Source: Aquirickettsia sp965229725
GTDB taxonomy: Bacteria; Pseudomonadota; Alphaproteobacteria; Rickettsiales; Midichloriaceae
Length of the DNA stretch: 64,000 bases
Assembly (NCBI GenBank): GCA_965229725.1
Contig: OZ245923.1
Location: 1,178,001 to 1,242,000 of the forward strand
Reading direction: 5' to 3'
The translations under genes and the position numbers were made by a program. This document shows, piece by piece, positions 56,667 through 64,000 of this stretch. The notes below the pieces were generated by a model, which searched no databases, was not told the DNA's origin, and was given only the letters and a program-made list of their open reading frames with translations. Position 1 is the stretch's first letter. The number at the start of each line of letters is the position of its first letter.

Positions 56667-57635
56667 TTATAATATGAACTTGTATTTTACCTGATTTAAT
56701 TCTCCCATTTTAAATAAAACATTTTTTTTAATACCTTCTTTTAAATCCCTACTAGCTGTTGCCGAAGAAATATCTTTATGTAAAATTATATAGTCCTTTC
56801 TAGTAAACCAGTCTTTTAAATACTCCTTAGCATAATTTAGCCTTTCTGCAACAGTATTAATTTGCGAAGTTATGGTTTCTGTGTACATTTTTAGAGTTAT
56901 TAAAATTTGTTCTAAAGAAAATTCAATAAATACAGTAGATTCACCATTTTGATCACATATTCCCAGAGACTCATAATACTGTTCTTGATTTTGCTTAATG
57001 ATAAATTCTACTGGGATGTGCCCAAATATTTGATTTTCCCTCATTAGTAATAGTTGCTGCCACAGCCTTCCCATTCTACCGTTCCCGTCTAAAAATGGGT
57101 GTATAAACTCCATTTCATAATGAAATATACACGCTTTTAACAGCCATGAAGTCTCTTTATCGATTTTTAAAAAATTAAATAAATTTTCCATTAAACCGGC
57201 AACTCTTTTAGCTGGAGGCGCTATATGAGCTACTTTTTGTTTTTTAAAAATACCAACCCCAGTAGTTCTCCATTCGCCAACTGCATCCAATAAATTTTTC
57301 ATAAGTAGAGCGTGGGCTTTTTTAAAATTCTGTATATCCAAGGGGTTCCATGTATGAAGTTTACTATAAACTTTAATAGCATTTTTTACTTCTATTAAAT
57401 CTTTTTTTGGTGCTAAAACCCTTTTTGCATTAATAATAGAAGTAATTTGCTTTTCATTAAGCATGTTACCTTCTATAGCGAGAGATGCTTGAATTGTCTG
57501 GATCATATTCTTGCGGCGCAGCTCTATAGAAGGAGGGGATAATTTAGCTCCCTTCAATAGTCCAAGCTCATGTCCTATCTTATGGGAAAGAGTTAAAATT
57601 TTAGATGTAATTTTAAAGGGAGGATAATATTTCAT
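56667..57635 (-). CDS. Fic-family AMP-transferase, 322 aa
   Basis: Fic proteins transfer AMP (or related groups) to target proteins. The catalytic motif HPFLDGNGRMGR lies near residue 178. An inhibitory-helix motif of the (S/T)xxxE(G/N) type, SLAIEGN, precedes it near residue 52, so it is a self-inhibited, N-terminal-helix class protein. A winged-helix-like C-terminus follows. Length fits free-standing bacterial Fic proteins, many of which act on the bacterium's own targets; a role against the host is possible. It sits between IS copies A and B with no neighbour gene. Confidence 0.9.
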   Translation of the reverse strand: MKYYPPFKITSKILTLSHKIGHELGLLKGAKLSPPSIELRRKNMIQTIQASLAIEGNMLNEKQITSIINAKRVLAPKKDLIEVKNAIKVYSKLHTWNPLDIQNFKKAHALLMKNLLDAVGEWRTTGVGIFKKQKVAHIAPPAKRVAGLMENLFNFLKIDKETSWLLKACIFHYEMEFIHPFLDGNGRMGRLWQQLLLMRENQIFGHIPVEFIIKQNQEQYYESLGICDQNGESTVFIEFSLEQILITLKMYTETITSQINTVAERLNYAKEYLKDWFTRKDYIILHKDISSATASRDLKEGIKKNVLFKMGELNQVKYKFIL

Positions 57636-57682
57636 AAAGTGATAGTATCATATGATGCTATCATTTTCAATGCCTAGTGTAA

Positions 57683-58684
57683 CTTTGTTGCACAAATAAA
57701 AGGCAAGGAAAATATAAAGGAAAAGTAGAGAAAAAAGTGTAGAGTAAAATCTTGATGATAAAAATCATGGAATGATATGAGCAAAGGGAAGAAATGGCGA
57801 AAAGGAAAATACAAAGTTATAAATTGGGGGACATACAATAAAGACCTCAAGAAAAGGGGGGATTTAACGATTTGGTTTACAGAGGAAGGAATTAGGAAAT
57901 GGCTTGAGGAAGAGGCGAGTGTGAAGTTCAGAGGAAGGCAAAGAGAATACTCAGATACAGCGATCCAAGCAATCTATACAATAAGACAAGTATTTAATTT
58001 GAGATTGAGGAAAACAGAGGGATTTACAAAATCTATCCTAAAAATAATGAAGATAAAGTTACCAATCCCAGATTATACAACAGTATCAAGGAGAGTTCGT
58101 GAGCTATCAGTAGATTTTGTTACTACGAAGCCTGGAGATAAAATAAATTTAATATTAGATAGTACGGGCATTAAGGTCGTTGGAGAGAAGGAGTGGACAA
58201 ATCATAAGCACGGCACAAGACAAAGGAAAATATGGCGTAAACTTCATATAGGAGTTACGGATGATGGAAATATAGTTGCAGGAGAGGTGACGACACTCAG
58301 AGATAGCGATATTGCTACAGTTCCAAAATTATTAAAGCAAGCAACAAATGATATTGAGGCAGTTGTAGGCGATGGTGCATATTATAAAAACAGGATGGAG
58401 GATTATATGCAACAAAATCAATGCTCTAAAAAAGCGAGATTTATCGGACCTCCTAAGGATGGCAGTAAAAATTATGGCAATAGGCTAAAGGTAGAAGAAA
58501 CCTTCTCCAGATACAAAAGAATTATCGGTAACAAATTTAAAGCTCAACATTTTTTAGGTCAACATAACGAAGCAAAATTATCTCTACTTATTTTAAACAA
58601 AATGAAAGATTTAGGAATGCCAAAAACGATTCGTGTTGCCTGAAATTTACCGAAAAAGGCAGGTTAAGTATTTGTGCAACAATG
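57683..58684 (+). mobile_element. IS5/IS903-like element, copy B (1002 bp)
   Basis: Same ends as copy A but opposite orientation. Copies A and B are inverted around the Fic gene; copies B and C are direct repeats around the ankyrin-like gene. Confidence 0.9.
57777..58643 (+). CDS. IS5-family (IS903-like) transposase, copy B, 288 aa
   Basis: Identical in protein sequence to copy A, with all three catalytic acidic residues. The identity implies recent transposition or gene conversion. Confidence 0.93.
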   Translation: MSKGKKWRKGKYKVINWGTYNKDLKKRGDLTIWFTEEGIRKWLEEEASVKFRGRQREYSDTAIQAIYTIRQVFNLRLRKTEGFTKSILKIMKIKLPIPDYTTVSRRVRELSVDFVTTKPGDKINLILDSTGIKVVGEKEWTNHKHGTRQRKIWRKLHIGVTDDGNIVAGEVTTLRDSDIATVPKLLKQATNDIEAVVGDGAYYKNRMEDYMQQNQCSKKARFIGPPKDGSKNYGNRLKVEETFSRYKRIIGNKFKAQHFLGQHNEAKLSLLILNKMKDLGMPKTIRVA

Positions 58685-58954
58685 TTGGTCCAATATATAA
58701 TTTTGAATTTAATGGTACAAAAATAAATAATATATGACTAAATCGTAGTATTGCAGTATAGTTTGGGGTTTTAGAGTTTTTTGAACTATTGATAAACCTA
58801 TTTAGTTATTTGCGCTGAAAGTAGTGATGTAGGATTAAAGGAGTGGTAAGTATTGTACAACAAAGTTCTTCCAAGTGAAATAATACATTTGCAAATAAAG
58901 GATTTCCATATATCATATACATATAAATAAATTATGTTGTAGTGAGTTGTTAAT
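58685..58954. other. Gene-free stretch
   Basis: About 270 bp, AT-rich, with no gene. Probably carries the promoter for the next gene. Confidence 0.35.
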
Positions 58955-60277
58955 ATGGCTGATGGCGGAGAAATATTATCAGCAATAGAAAAAGGGGAAT
59001 TAGTTTTAGGATTGGATCCTTTGCATTATGCGGTAATCACTAAAACTAATTTAGCAAATATAAATCCTTTACTATGGGCTATTCAAAATAAGAAAACAAT
59101 TGATGATAAAGATCCTTTATTGTTCGCATTGCAATATCAAGGTTTTGATATAAATCAGGATGTATTAAAAGAAGCTGCTAGTCAGGGTCATATTATAACT
59201 ATTGGTAATAATAATTACTCTATCGATGAGTTTAAGGATAGAGTAATTGAAAGTATAAAAGAGAAGAAAACTTTTGAAGGATTGAAAACTGAAGATTTAA
59301 TAAAAATTACGATAAATGGTAATTTTGCAATAGATGGTAAGTCTCCAATACAGTTTGCAGTTGAAAATCATCCCACTAGTTTGCAACAGGGAGTAAAAAA
59401 CATTTTAAAAGAACAAGACAGAGAGGAGCAGTTAAAAGATTTTTTTAAACGGCTAATAACTGATTATGATAAAAATATGGGTATGATAGAACTTTTTTCA
59501 GATGAATTCAGTGTTAGTGGAAGAGGAAGAGAGGGTTTTGTAAAAATAGTTTGTCCTCTAGTTGAAACAGAGGCAAAAGTTCCTAATAGTCTAATTAGAC
59601 TATATATAGATGAACAATTATCCAAAGATCTGCAACTTACTAACATACATGAAAATCATAAAGAACAGGCATTTTATACCGTAGTTGAGTTATATCTCGA
59701 TGAGTATACAAGTAAAGATGAGAAGGCTAAATTGCAAGTAATGTATGAACAGTTAGCCTCAGATTTAGGTATAGATACAACTAAAAAAGAATCTGCTCTT
59801 ACCAAATTTGTATCAGATCCAGAAGAATGTTACGCTAAAATTAGTAATTTAATTAATCGAGGAAATCGAGATTTAGATATAGATGGAAATCAAGGCTTAG
59901 ATTTGAAAAATCTTTATAAAAATATTGATCTAGAAACACTTGAAAATCTTTCAAAGGTTGGAAAAAAATTAGAAGAATATAGACCTGAAGAAAAAAGTTC
60001 TAGTATCGCAAATAACATTGGTATTGCTTTGGCAGTAATTACAATTCTTCCAGGTTTAATTCTAGGCGTGATGAAATTAATATCAAACTATCAGCAAAAA
60101 CAAGAATTTAAAGAACAACAATCTGAAGCATTAGCTGTAACTCACCAATTAAATGAACTGGGGGTTAAAAATCACTCTCATGATATGCATATAGAAAATG
60201 AAGGACATAAAAAATTTACTGAAACAATACTGAATATGAGACTGCAATCAAAAGATAGTCCTATAATAGGTAAATAG
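58955..60277 (+). CDS. Effector-like protein with degenerate ankyrin-like start and membrane segment, 440 aa
   Basis: The first 75 residues contain repeated patterns reminiscent of ankyrin helices (DPLHYAVIT, NPLLWAIQN, DPLLFALQY), and SPIQFAVEN recurs near residue 130. The centre is helical and unrecognised. One strong hydrophobic segment (NIGIALAVITILPGLILGV, about residues 350-370) is followed by a charged tail. No signal peptide. This plan is common among secreted effectors of Rickettsiales, but I cannot assign a family. It is flanked by IS copies B and C. Confidence 0.6.
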   Translation: MADGGEILSAIEKGELVLGLDPLHYAVITKTNLANINPLLWAIQNKKTIDDKDPLLFALQYQGFDINQDVLKEAASQGHIITIGNNNYSIDEFKDRVIESIKEKKTFEGLKTEDLIKITINGNFAIDGKSPIQFAVENHPTSLQQGVKNILKEQDREEQLKDFFKRLITDYDKNMGMIELFSDEFSVSGRGREGFVKIVCPLVETEAKVPNSLIRLYIDEQLSKDLQLTNIHENHKEQAFYTVVELYLDEYTSKDEKAKLQVMYEQLASDLGIDTTKKESALTKFVSDPEECYAKISNLINRGNRDLDIDGNQGLDLKNLYKNIDLETLENLSKVGKKLEEYRPEEKSSSIANNIGIALAVITILPGLILGVMKLISNYQQKQEFKEQQSEALAVTHQLNELGVKNHSHDMHIENEGHKKFTETILNMRLQSKDSPIIGK

Positions 60278-60325
60278 TTATGAAAGAGCGTTACTCAAGA
60301 AACCCCTATAAGTACAATAATACTG

Positions 60326-60341
60326 GCACCGTCAAGTTAAA
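60326..60341 (+). repeat. Solitary IS6-type terminal repeat
   Basis: GGCACCGTCAAGTTAA is the same end sequence as the IS6 element at 8233, but no transposase follows; sequence to 60515 is unrecognised. Probably a remnant left by deletion at the IS5 copy C junction. Confidence 0.6.
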
Positions 60342-60515
60342 AATAGTTGGTATGTAGTGTATAATAAAGTATAGAAACTAAAATTAAGAACGAAGAAGTC
60401 TAAAGGCCTATCAGTAGGATCTTGGTCATAATTCCCTATAGCGTATTATACGAATAATAATTTTAGTTAATGATAGGTTGCAACTATTTGTATAAGCAGT
60501 GATTGGTATTACGAA

Positions 60516-61517
60516 CTTTGTTGCACAAATAAAAGGCAAGGAAAATATAAAGGAAAAGTAGAGAAAAAAGTGTAGAGTAAAATCTTGATGATAAAAATCA
60601 TGGAATGATATGAGCAAAGGGAAGAAATGGCGAAAAGGAAAATACAAAGTTATAAATTGGGGGACATACAATAAAGACCTCAAGAAAAGGGGGGATTTAA
60701 CGATTTGGTTTACAGAGGAAGGAATTAGGAAATGGCTTGAGGAAGAGGCGAGTGTGAAGTTCAGAGGAAGGCAAAGAGAATACTCAGATACAGCGATCCA
60801 AGCAATCTATACAATAAGACAAGTATTTAATTTGAGATTGAGGCAAACAGAGGGATTTACAAAATCTATCCTAAAAATAATGAAGATAAAGTTACCAATC
60901 CCAGATTATACAACAGTATCAAGGAGAGTTCGTGAGCTATCAGTAGATTTTGTTACTACGAAGCCTGGAGATAAAATAAATTTAATATTAGATAGTACGG
61001 GCATTAAGGTCGTTGGAGAGAAGGAGTGGACAAATCATAAGCACGGCACAAGACAAAGGAAAATATGGCGTAAACTTCATATAGGAGTTACGGATGATGG
61101 AAATATAGTTGCAGGAGAGGTGACGACACTCAGAGATAGCGATATTGCTACAGTTCCAAAATTATTAAAGCAAGCAACAAATGATATTGAGGCAGTTGTA
61201 GGCGATGGTGCATATTATAAAAACAGGATGGAGGATTATATGCAACAAAATCAATGCTCTAAAAAAGCGAGATTTATCGGACCTCCTAAGGATGGCAGTA
61301 AAAATTATGGCAATAGGCTAAAGGTAGAAGAAACCTTCTCCAGATACAAAAGAATTATCGGTAACAAATTTAAAGCTCAACATTTTTTAGGTCAACATAA
61401 CGAAGCAAAATTATCTCTACTTATTTTAAACAAAATGAAAGATTTAGGAATGCCAAAAACGATTCGTGTTGCCTGAAATTTACCGAAAAAGGCAGGTTAA
61501 GTATTTGTGCAACAATG
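60516..61517 (+). mobile_element. IS5/IS903-like element, copy C (1002 bp)
   Basis: Same ends as copies A and B. It interrupts another IS5-family transposase gene (61518-62118), whose C-terminal part is not found on the other side, so a deletion accompanied or followed insertion. The left flank (attacgaa) resembles the flank of copy A. Confidence 0.9.
60610..61476 (+). CDS. IS5-family (IS903-like) transposase, copy C, 288 aa
   Basis: Intact; differs from copies A and B by one residue (Gln in RLRQTEGF). Catalytic residues present. Confidence 0.93.
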   Translation: MSKGKKWRKGKYKVINWGTYNKDLKKRGDLTIWFTEEGIRKWLEEEASVKFRGRQREYSDTAIQAIYTIRQVFNLRLRQTEGFTKSILKIMKIKLPIPDYTTVSRRVRELSVDFVTTKPGDKINLILDSTGIKVVGEKEWTNHKHGTRQRKIWRKLHIGVTDDGNIVAGEVTTLRDSDIATVPKLLKQATNDIEAVVGDGAYYKNRMEDYMQQNQCSKKARFIGPPKDGSKNYGNRLKVEETFSRYKRIIGNKFKAQHFLGQHNEAKLSLLILNKMKDLGMPKTIRVA

Positions 61518-62118
61518 TTCCTTTCACTTGATTTAATAGATCTGATATTACTTCAGAATCATGCACTGATTTTTCTGTTAATTCAACTCCTTGAATTATA
61601 TGATTATCATCCACGATTAAATGCATCTTCTTCCAGCTTCTTCTAGGTTTAATCTTATGTTTCTCTTGATGCCATTCATCTTTACCATATTGCTTCAGCC
61701 CTGTTGAATCAAGCGTTATAACCCTCTCTTTACCAGCATCATTAGCCACTTCACTTTTTTTGTATTTTGGGATTTTTAAATCTAATGTTGCACATCTTCT
61801 TGATAATGTACTGTAATCTGGGCATTTGATTTTCAATTTAGCAATCTTAAATATTGAATTCACAAATCCCTCTGTCTGTCTTAATGGCTGTTTAAATGTT
61901 AGTTTTAGTGAATAACATAACTCTATACTTTTTTCTGTATATTCTTTTGGCTTCCCAGTTCCATCATTTGTTGTGTCTTTTTCATACCACAGTTCTTTTA
62001 TATCTTCTGATATCCATATCTCTAAACTCCCTCTTTTCTTTAGTGATAGATTGTAATCTGGCCAATTATTTACTTTGTGTTTCTGCTTCTTACGGATCAT
62101 ATCATTTTTTGCTGCCAT
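61518..62118 (-). pseudogene. IS5-family transposase, C-terminally truncated
   Basis: About 200 residues remain: the N-terminal KVNNWPDYNLSLKKRGSLEI, the first catalytic Asp in VITLDSTGLKQYG, and SWKKMHLIVDD. It is a distant relative of the IS903-like copies. It is cut by copy C after LLNQVKG, losing the last catalytic residues. Confidence 0.85.
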
Positions 62119-62192
62119 AATTACTATATTTTCTTGTACTTATACAACTTTTAGCTTCTTTTGAAAATACCTTTTAGGGGTTATGCAACAAA

Positions 62193-62398
62193 GAGCTTTC
62201 ATCCCCCTTTCTACACGTTCTTTTGCAGCATTTGCACTTATACCTTTGTTTGCTTTTTTCAAATCCATTTTTTATTAACTTGTTCCCAGCACAATGTTTG
62301 CATTTTTCCATAATTTCCTTCCCATTTAGGTTTCTTTCTCCCATTATATCTCTAATTCATTTTTACTCCACTTTTATTTTACAATGCCCTTATAGGGA
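62193..62398 (-). mobile_element. IS1-family end fragment (206 bp)
   Basis: Nearly identical to 3536-3741: the terminal repeat plus the first 50 or so codons of the transposase (zinc-ribbon start). The body is missing. It ends 13 bp from the ccoS stop codon. Confidence 0.88.
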
Positions 62399-62411
62399 AG
62401 CTAACGTATGG

Positions 62412-62564
62412 CTATTCATGCTTCTTTGATTCATCATAAAGTATTTTTTCACTATTCATCTCTAGATCATCATATTGATTATTTTTAACCGACCAAAATA
62501 TCCCTAAAACTCCTAGGAGAGCTATAAATACTGCTAAAGGAATCAAAAATAATAATACGTCCAT
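62412..62564 (-). CDS. ccoS: cbb3-type cytochrome oxidase assembly protein CcoS, 50 aa
   Basis: A single N-terminal membrane helix (VLLFLIPLAVFIALLGVLGI) is followed by the CcoS signature FWSVKNNQYDDLEMNSEKIL and an acidic tail. CcoS is needed for cofactor insertion into cbb3 oxidase, so the organism probably has this high-affinity oxidase. It starts 12 bp after the trmFO stop on the same strand, so the two may share a transcript. Confidence 0.88.
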   Translation of the reverse strand: MDVLLFLIPLAVFIALLGVLGIFWSVKNNQYDDLEMNSEKILYDESKKHE

Positions 62565-62576
62565 ACTTTAAAACAA

Positions 62577-63887
62577 TTAAATATTATTATTTCTCTTCCA
62601 CTCATCAAAGTTAATTAAAGCCTTTTCTGCTTGTATAATTTTTTTATTTTGTCCTTTTTTTATATTTATGTCAGGAAATAAACCAAAATTGATATTCATT
62701 GGCTGAAAACCTTCAGCGTGAGATTCATTTGTAATATAGTTTGTCAACGCTCCTAATGCAGTATGTTCATTAATAAGAGGGGTAGGCTTATTGTTTAACT
62801 CATATGCCATATATATTCCGGATAACAACCCTATGGCAGCACTTTCTACGTATCCTTCAACCCCTGTTATTTGCCCGGCAAATTTTAATTTACTGTTTTT
62901 TTTAGTACTTAAATTAGCATCAAGTAGTTTTGGACTATTAATAAAAGTATTTCTATGTATACCCCCAAGCCTAGCAAATTCAGCATTTTCTAGCCCAGGA
63001 ATTGTTTTAAAGATTCTTTGTTGCTCTCCATATTTCATTTTTGTTTGAAAGCCAACCACATTATACAATGTACCTTCTTTATTATCTTGCCTCAATTGTA
63101 CTACCGCATAAGCCCTTGAGCCAGTTTTTGGATTCGTCAATCCTACCGGCTTCATCGGACCAAAGCTTAAAGTGTCTTTACCTCTTTCAGCCATTACTTC
63201 TATAGGTAAACATCCATTAAAATAGGGGGTATTTTTTTCCCATTCTTTAAATTCAATTTTCTCCGCCGCTACTAAATTTTCAACAAATTTATAATATTCT
63301 TCCTCTGTCAAAGGACAGTTAATATAATCCTTTCCATCTCCTTTATCGTATCTAGATTGAAACCATGCGATGTCAAAATTTATACTCTCTTTATGAATTA
63401 TGGGGGAAATTGCATCAAAAAATGCTAAAAAATCCTCATTTTCACATATTTGCAAAATTTCTGACGCAAAAATTTCTGACGTGAGTGGACCCGTTGCTAT
63501 TATCACGTTTCCATCAGGAATTCGATCAATTCTTTCTCTAATTAAGTTAATATTAGGATGATCACTTATTTTTTTTTCAATTATATTAGAAAATAGCTCT
63601 CTATCTACCGCCAACGCTGAACCTGCTGGAACTTTAGCTATGTCTGCAGAATTCATGATTATTGAATCAAGTTTTCTCATTTCTTGATGAAGCAATCCTA
63701 TTGCCACTTTTGGATCATCAGAACGCAAAGAATTTGAGCATACCAACTCTGCTAGACCATCAGTTTTATGTGCAAAGGTTCCCTCTACACCTCTCATTTC
63801 ATAGAGAGTGACTTTTATACCTCTTTCTGCAAGTTGCCAAGCAGCTTCGCAACCAGCTAATCCTCCTCCTACTATTTTGACATACAT
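62577..63887 (-). CDS. trmFO: TrmFO, folate-dependent tRNA (uracil-5-)-methyltransferase
   Basis: TrmFO uses methylenetetrahydrofolate and FAD to make m5U54 in tRNA. The 436-aa protein has the FAD motif KIVGGGLAGCEAAWQLAERG, then LVCSNSLRSDDP, PAGSALAVDRELFS, GCLPIEVMAERGKDTLSFGP, MKPVGL and GQITGVEGYVESAAIGLLSG. I chose the ATG at 63887; a TTG one codon upstream is also in frame. Length is typical. Confidence 0.95.
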   Translation of the reverse strand: MYVKIVGGGLAGCEAAWQLAERGIKVTLYEMRGVEGTFAHKTDGLAELVCSNSLRSDDPKVAIGLLHQEMRKLDSIIMNSADIAKVPAGSALAVDRELFSNIIEKKISDHPNINLIRERIDRIPDGNVIIATGPLTSEIFASEILQICENEDFLAFFDAISPIIHKESINFDIAWFQSRYDKGDGKDYINCPLTEEEYYKFVENLVAAEKIEFKEWEKNTPYFNGCLPIEVMAERGKDTLSFGPMKPVGLTNPKTGSRAYAVVQLRQDNKEGTLYNVVGFQTKMKYGEQQRIFKTIPGLENAEFARLGGIHRNTFINSPKLLDANLSTKKNSKLKFAGQITGVEGYVESAAIGLLSGIYMAYELNNKPTPLINEHTALGALTNYITNESHAEGFQPMNINFGLFPDINIKKGQNKKIIQAEKALINFDEWKRNNNI

Positions 63888-63895
63888 CAATTCAA

Positions 63896-64000
63896 CTACT
63901 TGCTTTCTTCTTTTTTCTCTTTACTTTCAGCAGATTCTTCACTTACTTCTTGTTCTTCCTCTTTTTCTTCTACTCTTCCTGCAATAGTCAAAATAGTAAA
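63896..64000 (-). CDS. C-terminal end of a gene running off the window (bL25-like?)
   Basis: The last 34 codons (FTILTIAGRVEEKEEEQ, then a Glu/Ser/Lys-rich tail) are visible. The hydrophobic strand followed by an acidic tail recalls the C-terminus of ribosomal protein bL25 (CTC form), but so short a piece cannot settle it. Confidence 0.35.
   Translation of the reverse strand, partial: FTILTIAGRVEEKEEEQEVSEESAESKEKKEESK

Noticed and set aside
57683..61517. Proven composite transposon around the ankyrin-like gene
   Set aside because: The flanking copies lack matching target duplications, and one side is joined to a truncated transposase, so movement as a unit is not shown.

Overview
The window is an AT-rich bacterial chromosome segment (A/T-rich codons, long A and T runs) full of insertion sequences. 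Gene content points to an intracellular alphaproteobacterium of the Rickettsiales type. Evidence includes hslV with an alphaproteobacterial propeptide, a mnmE-parS-mnmG-parA-parB block of the kind found near the chromosome origin, tolQRA, secF, tandem amino-acid permeases, trmFO beside ccoS (implying a cbb3 oxidase) and many effector-like proteins. Midichloriaceae or a relative is my best inference; no 16S gene is present to prove it.

Layout. 1-2.9 kb: an unknown protein and RtcB RNA ligase. 2.9-10.85 kb: nested mobile elements around hslV. An IS1-type element abuts an IS3 element, which is split by an IS1595-type transposon (24-bp inverted repeats, 8-bp target duplication) carrying a decayed all-in-one restriction-modification gene. 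Downstream lie IS6, IS3, IS256 and IS4 pieces. 10.85-14.5 kb (minus): a diaminopimelate operon dapB-dapA(frameshifted)-dapF-aminotransferase. 14.6-18.4 kb: an IS3 copy, a frameshifted serine recombinase and a PI-PLC-like protein. 18.7-30 kb: an orderly housekeeping run on the plus strand (secF, two permeases, trmB, mnmE, parS, mnmG, parA, parB, tolQ, tolR, tolA).

30.3-33.8 kb: a GH64-like (beta-1,3-glucanase fold) protein followed by a small outer-membrane beta-barrel gene. 34.1-38.4 kb: tRNA-Ala, tRNA-Gly, then a TPP riboswitch driving a thiamine-salvage operon thiM-thiE-thiL-thiD-tenA. 38.5-44.1 kb: a small HTH gene, a DUF1826-like protein, and an array of about 0.83-kb cassettes. Each cassette joins an invariant linker to a variable soluble module and a truncated outer-membrane protein. 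The same module-plus-barrel block forms the tail of the GH64 gene and the start of the full-length barrel gene at 33 kb, so the array looks like a set of donor cassettes for that locus.

44.1-53.5 kb: a coiled-coil protein, a 2791-residue protein and a 100-residue partner. The giant protein has a helical N-terminus, a SecA-like DEAD motor, a hydrophobic and Gly-rich middle, and a C-terminal colicin-E3-type rRNase domain with the Asp/His/Glu/Arg residues intact. I read this as a SecA-motor polymorphic toxin with its immunity protein, and as the most notable system in the window. A decapitated copy of part of the giant gene follows the immunity gene.

53.7-62.4 kb: three near-identical IS5/IS903-like copies, other IS5 and IS3 remnants, a Fic AMP-transferase and an ankyrin-like membrane effector candidate. 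62.4-64 kb (minus): ccoS, trmFO and the end of another gene, possibly rplY. All family assignments come from reading the translated sequence against remembered families; no search was run.
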